DNA from: Flavobacteriales bacterium UBA7878
GTDB lineage: Bacteria; Bacteroidota; Bacteroidia; Flavobacteriales; Schleiferiaceae
NCBI GenBank assembly: GCA_002501205.1
Contig: DLRW01000037.1
Coordinates: 19,844 to 83,843 of the forward strand
Length of the DNA stretch: 64,000 bases
Reading direction: 5' to 3'
Part shown: piece after piece, positions 36,324 to 44,265 of the stretch
Layout: the number at the start of each line of letters is the position of its first letter
Numbering within the stretch: position 1 is the first letter of the stretch
Notes under the pieces: generated by a model
Told to the model about the DNA's origin: nothing
The model's input: only the letters and a program-made list of their open reading frames with translations
Database searches by the model: none
Program-made: the position numbers and the translations under genes

Positions 36324-37051
36324 TGCAATTTGGGCTCATCGGTAAAAGCTTGGTGCATAGTTTTTCAGCGGCCTATTTTCAGGCGAAATTCGAAAAGCTC
36401 CACTTAAGCGATTATCGCTATCTCAATTGCGAACTTCCTTCGATAGATGAGCTCAGTAGTTTATTAGCCGATGGACAATGGCAGGGCTTTAATGTGACCA
36501 TTCCTTATAAAGAAGCTTGTATTCCTTTTTTAGATGGGCTTTCGCCCGATGCCCAATCCATTGGAGCGGTAAACACTTTAGTTTGCAAGGGCGATACATG
36601 GTGGGGATACAATACGGATCATCTGGGTTTTCGTCGAGCATTGGAAGAAGCCTGGCCCCAAATGAAAGTGAACAAGGCTTTGGTATTAGGTAGTGGTGGC
36701 GCTTCCAAAGCAGTAAACTATGCGCTGGAGCAAATGGAAATAGAGAGCCAAATTGTGAGTCGCAATCCCACCAAGGAGCAAATCGATTATCAAGAAGCCC
36801 AGTTTAGGATTCAGGAATTTCCATTGATCATTAATACCAGTCCATTGGGTACTTTTCCTGAGGTAGAAGTCATGCCTCCATTAGAGCCTAAAGGTGATTT
36901 GAGCGGTCATTATTTCATGGATTTAATTTATAATCCGGAGGAGACATTGTGGTTACAAAAAGCCAGGGCCGCCGGAGCAGCAGTTTTGAATGGAAAATCC
37001 ATGTTGGTATATCAGGCGGAAGCCGCTTGGAAACTGTGGCAGGATCAATAA
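36323..37051 (+). CDS. aroE: Shikimate dehydrogenase
   Basis: A 242-residue protein, slightly shorter than the usual 270. It has the shikimate site GLIGKSLVHSFSAAYF, the catalytic Lys63 in NVTIPYKEA and Asp99 in YNTDHLGF, the NADP loop VLGSGGASKAV at about 127-137, and NTSPLGTFP. It reduces 3-dehydroshikimate with NADPH in the aromatic amino acid pathway. Cytoplasmic. Confidence 0.94.
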   Translation: MQFGLIGKSLVHSFSAAYFQAKFEKLHLSDYRYLNCELPSIDELSSLLADGQWQGFNVTIPYKEACIPFLDGLSPDAQSIGAVNTLVCKGDTWWGYNTDHLGFRRALEEAWPQMKVNKALVLGSGGASKAVNYALEQMEIESQIVSRNPTKEQIDYQEAQFRIQEFPLIINTSPLGTFPEVEVMPPLEPKGDLSGHYFMDLIYNPEETLWLQKARAAGAAVLNGKSMLVYQAEAAWKLWQDQ

Positions 37052-37117
37052 AAGGCATCGCTAAAAAGCTGGATTTTTAAAATCTGCATTCTAGGCCTTG
37101 CCGCTTCGAAATTCCTG

Positions 37118-37125
37118 TATTTTTG
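37118..37125 (+). promoter_or_regulatory. -7 box (TATTTTTG) of the DUF349 gene
   Basis: TATTTTTG is an exact TAnnTTTG match 21 bases before the ATG at 37147. A CTTG lies 17 bases upstream of it. The box overlaps an upstream in-frame TTG codon, so this fixes the start at the ATG. Confidence 0.55.
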
Positions 37126-37146
37126 TTCTCCCATTCACATAGCATT

Positions 37147-39255
37147 ATGGACGATACACAGAACAACTTACCCCAAGGTGAGGAGCAAAAACCTGAAGAA
37201 AAAGATTTGCCTCAAAAACCCATTGAAATGGAAGAAGCTGCGGCTTCAGCCGAAGAGCCTGTAAAAGTTGAGGGCGAAAACCCTCCGGCTGAAAGCGAAG
37301 AGCAAGCTGAGAACCCATCGGCCCCCGAGCCGGAAACAGCTACTGAAACAGAGGCAGAGACTACCTCGGAAAAAGTAGAAGCCGATTCGGAAGTTGTGCT
37401 AAGTGATGAGGATCTTGAAAAGGACGATGATACCGCCGAAGTTCAAGGAGATGAAGACCATGAAGAGGAGCATCCCGATGAACTGGAAATGCCAGATTAT
37501 GCTGAGTACAATGCTGAGGATTTGGTGGGCGCCGCGTTTAAATTATTGCGGGATCATCCCATCCAAAAGCTGAAGGATCATTTTGCCGCAATCCGCAAGT
37601 ATTTGATGAATGCCTTGAATGAAGAGCGTGCAGAGAAATTAGCGGAATTTGTGGAGCAAGGTGGTAATGAGATCGACTTCGAATTCATTCAGCCTTTAAG
37701 AGAGCAGTTCCGTACTATTTATAGCGAATATCGTAATCGTCGTCGCAAGTTTTACGAAGATTTAAGTGCCCAATTAGATCAAAACCTATTGGTTAAGAAG
37801 AATTTAATTGAGCGCCTTAAAGAATTGGTAAACAAGGAGGAATCCATTGGCGAAACCTTTAAGGACTTCCGTGCGATTCAAGAAGAGTGGCGTAGCACGG
37901 GTCCCGTACCTCGCAATGAGAGTCGTGACTTATGGCGTACCTACCATTTCCACGTTGAGAATTTCTACGAGTACATTAAGATCAACAAGGAATTGCGCGA
38001 TCTTGATTACAAGAAGAACAAAGAACATAAAGAAGAGCTGGTTAAAAAGGCTCAGGCGATTTTAGATGGCAATGACCTGCGCGAAGGCTTTAAGCAATTG
38101 CAGGAATTACATAAGGAATGGCGTCAGATTGGACCGGTAGAGCCGGAGTTGCGCGAAGAACTTTGGCAGCAATTCTCGGGTATTACACGCCAGATTCACG
38201 AAAAACGCGATGAGTACTTTAAAGAATTGCGCAACAAGCGCGAAGAGCTCTTAGAGGAAAAGCGCAAATTGGTAGAGCAATTAAAGAATCTACCCAAGAA
38301 ACATACCAAGCATCATGAATGGCAAAAGGCCATTAAAGAGGTAAACGATATTCAGGATGCCTTTAAAAAGATTGGTCGCCTGAACGTAGCGGATAATGAT
38401 ACGGTTTGGGAGCAATTCCGCGATGGATTGCGCGATTTTAATCAGGCGAAGAATCAGTTCTATAAAGAGCTTAAGAAAGAGCATCACGATAATTTAGAGA
38501 AGAAGCGCAGCCTCCTGGCACGTGCCGAAGAACTAAAGGACAGTGAAAACTGGCGCGATACTGCCAATGAATTGAAGCGAATTCAAGCGGATTGGAAGAA
38601 GATCGGTCACGTTCCAAAAAGCGAAAGCGATAAAATTTGGAAGGAATTCCGTTCGGCCTGTAATCATTTCTTCGATCGTTTAACCGCCCATAATAAGGGG
38701 CGTGATGAGAAGTTTGAAGCCAATGCCGAGGAGCGTCAAACTTTCTTGGATGAATTGGAAAAATGGACTCCGGATTTAAGTGATAAGAAGGAAGCCATCA
38801 AAGCGATCAAAGCGAAGATTGGCGAATGGCGTAAAATGGGACCATCTCCCAAGAAATTACGCAATGAGTTGGAAGGCCGTTTTAATAAGGCCATCGATGG
38901 ATTCTTTAAAGCCATCGATTTAGACCGTCAGGAATCGCAACGTATTCGTTTCGAGAATAAGGTAGATAGCTTAGCGGCACAAGGGGAACGTGAACTGCAA
39001 AGAGAGCGTGACTTCTTACGACGCAAATTGGATGAGGCCAAGAAGGAACTGATTCAGCTGGAGAACAACTTAGGTTTCTTTAGTAGTAGCAATCCGAATA
39101 GCCCTATTGTAAAAGAGGCTACCAAGAATATTGATGCCCAAAAAGCCAATGTGAGCTCCTTACAAGCTCAGTTGAAAATGCTGGGACAGAAAATCAAATC
39201 TATGCGCGAGGAAGAGGAAAAGTCTTCTGAAGAAGCGCAAGGTTCTGAAGACTAG
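37147..39255 (+). CDS. DUF349 repeat protein with acidic N-terminus
   Basis: About 702 residues from the ATG at 37147. The first 125 residues are an acidic, low-complexity tail (PEPETATETEAETTSEK, EDHEEEHPDELEM). The rest is a chain of DUF349 helical repeats, each with a pattern like KKIGHVPKSESDKIWKEFR or WRSTGPVPRNESRDLWRTYH, and a final coiled coil (about 620-690). Highly charged, cytoplasmic and without catalytic motifs. DUF349 proteins are common in Bacteroidota and their role is not established. The BASS transporter gene begins six bases after its stop. Confidence 0.85.
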   Translation: MDDTQNNLPQGEEQKPEEKDLPQKPIEMEEAAASAEEPVKVEGENPPAESEEQAENPSAPEPETATETEAETTSEKVEADSEVVLSDEDLEKDDDTAEVQGDEDHEEEHPDELEMPDYAEYNAEDLVGAAFKLLRDHPIQKLKDHFAAIRKYLMNALNEERAEKLAEFVEQGGNEIDFEFIQPLREQFRTIYSEYRNRRRKFYEDLSAQLDQNLLVKKNLIERLKELVNKEESIGETFKDFRAIQEEWRSTGPVPRNESRDLWRTYHFHVENFYEYIKINKELRDLDYKKNKEHKEELVKKAQAILDGNDLREGFKQLQELHKEWRQIGPVEPELREELWQQFSGITRQIHEKRDEYFKELRNKREELLEEKRKLVEQLKNLPKKHTKHHEWQKAIKEVNDIQDAFKKIGRLNVADNDTVWEQFRDGLRDFNQAKNQFYKELKKEHHDNLEKKRSLLARAEELKDSENWRDTANELKRIQADWKKIGHVPKSESDKIWKEFRSACNHFFDRLTAHNKGRDEKFEANAEERQTFLDELEKWTPDLSDKKEAIKAIKAKIGEWRKMGPSPKKLRNELEGRFNKAIDGFFKAIDLDRQESQRIRFENKVDSLAAQGERELQRERDFLRRKLDEAKKELIQLENNLGFFSSSNPNSPIVKEATKNIDAQKANVSSLQAQLKMLGQKIKSMREEEEKSSEEAQGSED

Positions 39256-39261
39256 AGAAAG

Positions 39262-40152
39262 GTGCAAAGTCTGGGCGAATACCTTATACCCGGAGGCATA
39301 GCCTTCATCATGTTGGGTATTGGCCTGGGGCTTCGCTTTTCAGATTTCCGCAGAGTATTTCTTAGACCGAAAGGTATTTTAGTGGGATTAGCCGGGCAGT
39401 TTTTTTTACTGCCTCTGGTGGCCTTTTTTATGGCCTGGGCGCTTCCCTTAGATCCCATGCACAAGGTAGGTCTGGTACTTATTGCTTCGGCTCCGGGAGG
39501 AACCGCCTCCAATTTGGTAACCCATATGCTGAAGGGGCGGGTGGCTTTATCGGTTAGCCTTACATCCTTTAATAGCTTCGGGATTTTAATTAGTATCCCG
39601 CTCTATCTCAATTTAGCGCTTACCTGGTTTCTGAATACCGAAACAGAAATCAGCATAGGCTTTATGGATACTTTTAAGGAGATTCTTTTTACCGTAGTAT
39701 TACCGGTGGTTATTGGGGTACTGCTGCATGAGTACGGCCCCCGAGATTACATTAAGCGCTTGCAACAACCGCTGCGCTATATCCTGCCCATCATCCTCTT
39801 TTTAATCTTTAGCTATGCTTTATTTGCTGAAGATGGTGGATCACAGTCGGCGGCCTTTTTAGAGCATTTTTGGCTATTTATTCCTCTCATCGCCTTTAAT
39901 GTAGGAACTATGATCATTGGCTTTTTCCTCTCTCGCTGGTCGGGAATAAAGCATGATGGTTCCTATACTATAGCGGTAGAGCTTGGCTTGCAGAATGCGG
40001 CACTGGCCATATTTATCGCCACCCAGGTTATAGGTAGGGCTGAGATTTCACTGATTCCGGTGATGTACAGCAGCTTTAGCTTTTTCAGTACCTGGTTCGT
40101 AGGCTGGCTCTTAAAGCACCGACTCCACGAACGTTTTGGAATAAGCCTCTAA
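39262..40152 (+). CDS. Bile acid:sodium symporter (BASS) family transporter
   Basis: A 296-residue membrane protein with nine or ten hydrophobic segments. The family blocks are AFIMLGIGLGLRFSDF, KVGLVLIASAPGGTASNLVTHMLKG and TIAVELGLQNAALAI. The two crossed-helix motifs (APGGTASN and ELGLQNAA) form the sodium and substrate sites. It couples uptake of an organic anion to sodium; in bacteria the substrate is often a 2-keto acid or pantoate-like compound rather than bile acid. The start is GTG, six bases after the DUF349 stop. Confidence 0.88.
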   Translation: MQSLGEYLIPGGIAFIMLGIGLGLRFSDFRRVFLRPKGILVGLAGQFFLLPLVAFFMAWALPLDPMHKVGLVLIASAPGGTASNLVTHMLKGRVALSVSLTSFNSFGILISIPLYLNLALTWFLNTETEISIGFMDTFKEILFTVVLPVVIGVLLHEYGPRDYIKRLQQPLRYILPIILFLIFSYALFAEDGGSQSAAFLEHFWLFIPLIAFNVGTMIIGFFLSRWSGIKHDGSYTIAVELGLQNAALAIFIATQVIGRAEISLIPVMYSSFSFFSTWFVGWLLKHRLHERFGISL

Positions 40153-40557
40153 TTAACTTCCAAGTTTATAGCCAATCCAAGCCATAGGGATATAGGCCAG
40201 GATAAGATCAGTAGCATTAAACCATGCTGGGGATGGTAAGTCTATGACCATTTTCGCTCCACCAATCAGAAAGAAAACACCTATTAAAAGCGCAAGGGCT
40301 AATTTTTGGCGAACAGCAATTTTGGTACATACAAATGCGCCAAATAAAGTTCCCAAGGCATGGGCCAGGAAAGGCATAAGAAAATGCTTAGGTTCAAAAA
40401 GGTGCATGCTTGCACTAAGGCCTTCCATGGTACTATTGTCTACACCTTCCGGCAAAGGGATTAAGGAGCCGCCATAAACAACAATTAACATATTTAGTAC
40501 ACCCCCTAAAAAGGCACCGACGATTACAGCGATTACGTTTCGTAGAATTGGATTCAT
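40153..40557 (-). CDS. Small integral membrane protein of unknown function
   Basis: A 134-residue protein with four predicted TM segments (about 7-30, 60-80, 85-105, 115-132). Glycines are frequent in the first and second segments (VIVGAFLGGVLNML, FLAHALGTLFGAFVC). Family not recognised. It converges with the BASS transporter gene with no spacer. Confidence 0.65.
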   Translation of the reverse strand: MNPILRNVIAVIVGAFLGGVLNMLIVVYGGSLIPLPEGVDNSTMEGLSASMHLFEPKHFLMPFLAHALGTLFGAFVCTKIAVRQKLALALLIGVFFLIGGAKMVIDLPSPAWFNATDLILAYIPMAWIGYKLGS

Positions 40558-40615
40558 AAGCTTCGTTTAAGAAACCTAAGGTATCAATTTAAGAAATCGC
40601 CTCTGTGAAGAATTT

Positions 40616-41080
40616 CTACTTCATGCTGTTCAACTGTCCTTCTAAGCTGTCTACCAATTTGAAAAGGCTCTGCTGAAAGTCCTTAAGATCTTGGGCATCA
40701 ATCTCTGAGCCTTGGAAGCTGGACCATATTTTACCTGGAATCTCCAGAGCAGGCTTATGCAAGTCTTTTCCTTTTTGGGCTAAGCGGATTTTCACGCTGC
40801 GCTCATCACTTTGAGATCTTTCCCGGTGGATGATGCCCTTGGCTTCCAAACGCTTTAAAAGGGGAGTTAGGGTATTGGTTTCCAAATGCAGTTCTTTGGA
40901 AATTTCATTAACACTGCGCTCGTCTTTTTCCCATAAGACCAGCATTACGAGGTATTGGGGATAGGTTAAATCCAGTTCCTGTAAATGAGGTGTATAGATT
41001 TTGGTCGTCATGCGAGAAGCTGCATAGAGCGGAAAGCATAACTGATTGCGCAGAAAAAGGAGTTCCTCCGGATTAGGCAT
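40616..41080 (-). CDS. ohrR: OhrR-type MarR family redox-sensing repressor
   Basis: A 154-residue winged-helix regulator. From the ATG at 41080 the protein has Cys15 (QLCFPLYAASR), Tyr29 and Tyr40, the same numbering as the sensing Cys and its two Tyr partners in Bacillus subtilis OhrR; this supports both the assignment and the start. The DNA-binding part is SVNEISKELHLETNTLTPLLKRLEAKGIIHRERS. There is no second C-terminal Cys, so it is the one-Cys type. Organic peroxides oxidise the Cys and release DNA. It is the last gene of the DoxX / glutathione peroxidase / ohrR operon, overlapping the peroxidase gene by eight bases. It probably represses its own operon. Confidence 0.88.
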   Translation of the reverse strand: MPNPEELLFLRNQLCFPLYAASRMTTKIYTPHLQELDLTYPQYLVMLVLWEKDERSVNEISKELHLETNTLTPLLKRLEAKGIIHRERSQSDERSVKIRLAQKGKDLHKPALEIPGKIWSSFQGSEIDAQDLKDFQQSLFKLVDSLEGQLNSMK

Positions 41081-41564
41081 GACCAAGGGTTTTTTGAATA
41101 TCCTCTTCCATACTCAAAGGTTCGGTGGTGGGAGCAAAGCGCTTTACGGGATTCCCTTGGGCATCAATTAAGAACTTGGTGAAATTCCATTTGATGGCAT
41201 TGGTTAGGGTGCCAGGTAAAACCTTTTTTAAATGCTTAAAAAGTGGGTGCGCGTTTTTACCATTTACATCCACCTTGGCAAACATAGGGAAGCTTACGCC
41301 ATAATTTACGGAGCAAAATTCTTCAATGTCGGCGCTGCTGCCCGGCTCTTGTCCGGCGAATTGATTGCAAGGAAAACCTAAAATCTCCAAACCCTGGGCA
41401 TGGTATTTCTGATAGAGTTCTTCCAGGCCTTCATATTGTGGGGTTAGTCCGCATTTACTAGCGGTATTCACAATTAGTAGGGTTTTACCCTGATAGTTTT
41501 CCAAACTAACTTTTTCGCCTTTTAAAGTTTCGGCTTCGAATTGATAAATGCTGGAATTGCTCAT
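41073..41564 (-). CDS. Glutathione peroxidase-family thiol peroxidase
   Basis: A 163-residue protein from the ATG at 41564 (ATGA overlap with the upstream stop). The catalytic Cys is C38 in NTASKCGLTPQY. The Gln is in FPCNQFAGQEPG, and the Trp in KWNFTKFLI. A second Cys in FPCNQ (C66) is a possible resolving residue. It has Cys rather than selenocysteine. Such enzymes reduce lipid and organic hydroperoxides, usually with thioredoxin. The OhrR gene next to it points to organic peroxide defence. Confidence 0.94.
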   Translation of the reverse strand: MSNSSIYQFEAETLKGEKVSLENYQGKTLLIVNTASKCGLTPQYEGLEELYQKYHAQGLEILGFPCNQFAGQEPGSSADIEEFCSVNYGVSFPMFAKVDVNGKNAHPLFKHLKKVLPGTLTNAIKWNFTKFLIDAQGNPVKRFAPTTEPLSMEEDIQKTLGHA

Positions 41565-41986
41565 GATTGTTTTTTGGATTTTAGTTTTTTCAAATAAGGA
41601 AATGCCCCGCTCGACCAAAGGGCCCAAAGGATAAGTACGGGTTGAAAGAATAAGCGAATCAATCGTTTTTGATCCGTATCCAAGCCAAAGGCATCAATGC
41701 CATTGGTATATTGAGAAATATTACCTGGGAAAATCAGAATATAGAAAATGGCCAGGGCAATGCCCACTTTGGCTTTTTGCTTGATCCAGAAAATCAAGGC
41801 CAAACCTAAACTGATTTCTACCACTCCGGAGGCCAGTACCACAAAATCCATAAATGCAGGATCTGTTGGTAACCAGCGCGGAACTTGGGCTAAAAATTCT
41901 TCACGCTGAAAGCTGAGGTGACCTATTCCCGCCAAGGTCATGGCTGCCCCTAATAGTATTCTAAAGATATTTTGAAGGTATCGCAT
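41561..41986 (-). CDS. DoxX-like membrane protein
   Basis: About 141 residues from the ATG at 41986. Four TM segments: about 5-23 (IFRILLGAAMTLAGIGHLS), 45-66 (FMDFVVLASGVVEISLGLALIF), 72-90 and 108-125. The block GIGHLSFQREEFLAQVPRWLP fits DoxX-like proteins of Bacteroidota. DoxX members have been linked to thiol or oxidant stress in other bacteria. Here it leads an operon with a peroxidase and OhrR. Confidence 0.75.
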   Translation of the reverse strand: MRYLQNIFRILLGAAMTLAGIGHLSFQREEFLAQVPRWLPTDPAFMDFVVLASGVVEISLGLALIFWIKQKAKVGIALAIFYILIFPGNISQYTNGIDAFGLDTDQKRLIRLFFQPVLILWALWSSGAFPYLKKLKSKKQS

Positions 41987-42006
41987 TTTAAATCGTTTAA
42001 GATTAT

Positions 42007-42018
42007 ATCGTGCACGAT
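42007..42018. promoter_or_regulatory. 12-bp perfect palindrome (ATCGTGCACGAT), candidate OhrR operator
   Basis: ATCGTGCACGAT is its own reverse complement and lies between the -7 box and the first gene of the ohrR operon, so a bound dimer would block transcription. Outer TT and AA at two-base distance extend the symmetry. Confidence 0.6.
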
Positions 42019-42019
42019 G

Positions 42020-42027
42020 CAAATGTA
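42020..42027 (-). promoter_or_regulatory. -7 box (TACATTTG) of the DoxX-peroxidase-ohrR operon
   Basis: TACATTTG on the minus strand is an exact TAnnTTTG match, 33 bases before the ATG at 41986 and directly upstream of the palindrome. Confidence 0.55.
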
Positions 42028-42200
42028 AAATGAATTAACATCCTCACAAAAGGATTGGATGTTTTTTCTTTCGAGGGTAGAAGGAGAACTGTAAAGTGTT
42101 CTATTCTAATGATTGATTTTCAACGAACTTAGACTTTGTTTTTGATTCATATTTAACAGGATTGCTCACTAATTAGCGATTGAAATGCTTTTACAATACC

Positions 42201-42208
42201 TAATTTCG
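42201..42208 (+). promoter_or_regulatory. -7 box (TAATTTCG) of uvrB, leaderless geometry
   Basis: ATTG (42179-42182), 18 bases, then TAATTTCG, four bases (CGGC) and the uvrB ATG at 42213. The transcript would start at or near the ATG. Confidence 0.5.
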
Positions 42209-42212
42209 CGGC

Positions 42213-44231
42213 ATGGCACAAGAATTCGAAATTCAATCGGAATACAGTCCTACCGGAGATCAACCGCAGGCGATAAAGGAACTGGCCGCTGGGCTAGTAG
42301 AAGGGGAGCGTTATCAAACCCTATTAGGGGTAACAGGATCTGGTAAGACTTTTACCGTTGCCAATGTGATCAAGGAGATTCAAAAGCCCACTCTGGTTTT
42401 AAGTCATAACAAAACTTTGGCCGCTCAGCTGTACTCGGAATTCAAGCAGTTTTTCCCGAATAATGCAGTAGAGTACTTTGTGTCCTACTACGATTATTAT
42501 CAACCGGAGGCCTATATCCCCACTACCGGAACCTATATTGAGAAGGATCTCAGTATTAATGATGAAATTGAAAAACTACGCCTTTCCACTACCTCGGCCT
42601 TATTGTCGGGTCGTCGTGATGTATTGGTTGTGGCCTCGGTTTCTTGCTTATATGGTATTGGTAACCCTGAATCCTTCAACCAGCAGGTAATTGAAATTGA
42701 AGTGGGGCAGGTGATTGCGCGCAATAAGCTTTTATATGCCTTTGTGAATGCCCTATACAATCGTACTGCCGCTGAGTTTACTCGTGGTAGCTTCCGCGTG
42801 AAGGGCGATACTGTAGATATATTCCCGGCTTATGCCGATACCGCCTTCCGCATTCATTTTTGGGGCGATGAGATAGAGCGCATTGAACGCTTCGATCCTT
42901 CCAATCGTGAAGTATTGGAAACCTTTGAACAGGTGCGCATTTTTCCGGCCAACATCTTTGTGACCGGCAAAGAGTCCTTGCAAAAGGCCATTCATCAAAT
43001 TCAGGATGATATGGTGGCGCAGGTGGATTTCTTCAATAAGCAAGGTCGACCTTTGGAAGCCAAGCGACTTCAAGAAAGAACGGAATTCGATTTGGAGATG
43101 ATTCGTGAATTAGGCTATTGCTCAGGGATTGAGAACTATTCACGTTATTTGGATGGCCGGGCACCGGGCACTCGTCCATTCTGCCTTTTAGACTATTTCC
43201 CGGATGATTATTTAATGGTAATCGACGAAAGTCATGTTACCGTTTCGCAGGTGCGCGCCATGTATGGTGGGGATCGCTCCCGGAAGGAAAACCTGGTTGA
43301 ATATGGTTTCCGCTTGCCGGCAGCGATGGACAACCGACCCTTAACCTTCGATGAATTTGAAAGCCTGCAAAACCAGGTGATCTACGTAAGTGCCACTCCA
43401 GCCGACTATGAATTAGAGAAAAGTCAGGGTGTAGTAGTGGAACAGTTAATTCGCCCTACGGGCTTATTGGATCCTCGTATTGAAGTGCGTCCGGTGCAAA
43501 ATCAGGTCGATGATCTGATGGAGGAGATTAATAAGCGCACGGAATTGGATGAGCGCGTTTTAGTAACTACCCTTACCAAGCGAATGGCGGAGGAATTAAC
43601 AAAATACCTTACGCGATATGGTGTGCGATGCCGTTATGTGCATTCGGATGTAGATACCCTGGAACGGGTAGAGATAATGCGTGATTTACGCCTGGGTCTT
43701 TTTGATGTATTGATCGGCGTGAACCTTCTTCGTGAAGGCTTGGATTTACCCGAAGTTAGCCTGGTAGCTATTTTGGATGCTGATAAAGAAGGTTTCCTGA
43801 GAGCTGAAAGGTCCTTAGTGCAAACAGTGGGTCGGGCTGCCCGAAATGTGAATGGCTTGGCGATTATGTATGCGGATAAGATGACCGACAGTATGCAACG
43901 TACTATTGATGAAACCAATCGTCGTCGCGCTATTCAACAACAATACAATGAGGATCATGGTTTGAAGCCAACCGCATTGAAGAAATCCACCGATTCTATT
44001 TTACCCGGTTCCAAGAAGGATCACAATCCCTACCGTAGCAATTTGATTGTACCCAAGGCAGCAGAGGAAAACGCCGTTTACCATTCGCGAGAAGATATGC
44101 GGAAGGGCGTAGATAAGATTCGCCGCAAAATGGAAACTGCTGCCAAATCCCTTGATTTTATTGAAGCCGCTGCCTTACGCGATGAGATGGTAGCCCTGGA
44201 AGAACGCATGGAAAAGGAATTCCCTGCATAA
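42213..44231 (+). CDS. uvrB: Excinuclease ABC subunit B
   Basis: A 672-residue UvrB of normal length. Walker A GVTGSGKT is at 39-46. The damage-probing beta-hairpin is FVSYYDYYQPEAYIP. Helicase motifs include VIDESHVT, YVSATPADYE, EGLDLPEVSLVAILDADKEG and QTVGRAARN. The C-terminal UVR coiled coil (KMETAAKSLDFIEAAALRDEM) binds UvrC. It verifies lesions in nucleotide excision repair together with UvrA. Its gene stands alone here. Confidence 0.98.
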   Translation: MAQEFEIQSEYSPTGDQPQAIKELAAGLVEGERYQTLLGVTGSGKTFTVANVIKEIQKPTLVLSHNKTLAAQLYSEFKQFFPNNAVEYFVSYYDYYQPEAYIPTTGTYIEKDLSINDEIEKLRLSTTSALLSGRRDVLVVASVSCLYGIGNPESFNQQVIEIEVGQVIARNKLLYAFVNALYNRTAAEFTRGSFRVKGDTVDIFPAYADTAFRIHFWGDEIERIERFDPSNREVLETFEQVRIFPANIFVTGKESLQKAIHQIQDDMVAQVDFFNKQGRPLEAKRLQERTEFDLEMIRELGYCSGIENYSRYLDGRAPGTRPFCLLDYFPDDYLMVIDESHVTVSQVRAMYGGDRSRKENLVEYGFRLPAAMDNRPLTFDEFESLQNQVIYVSATPADYELEKSQGVVVEQLIRPTGLLDPRIEVRPVQNQVDDLMEEINKRTELDERVLVTTLTKRMAEELTKYLTRYGVRCRYVHSDVDTLERVEIMRDLRLGLFDVLIGVNLLREGLDLPEVSLVAILDADKEGFLRAERSLVQTVGRAARNVNGLAIMYADKMTDSMQRTIDETNRRRAIQQQYNEDHGLKPTALKKSTDSILPGSKKDHNPYRSNLIVPKAAEENAVYHSREDMRKGVDKIRRKMETAAKSLDFIEAAALRDEMVALEERMEKEFPA

Positions 44232-44265
44232 TGAACAATTACGGCTAAAAACCGATTCTTAGCAT

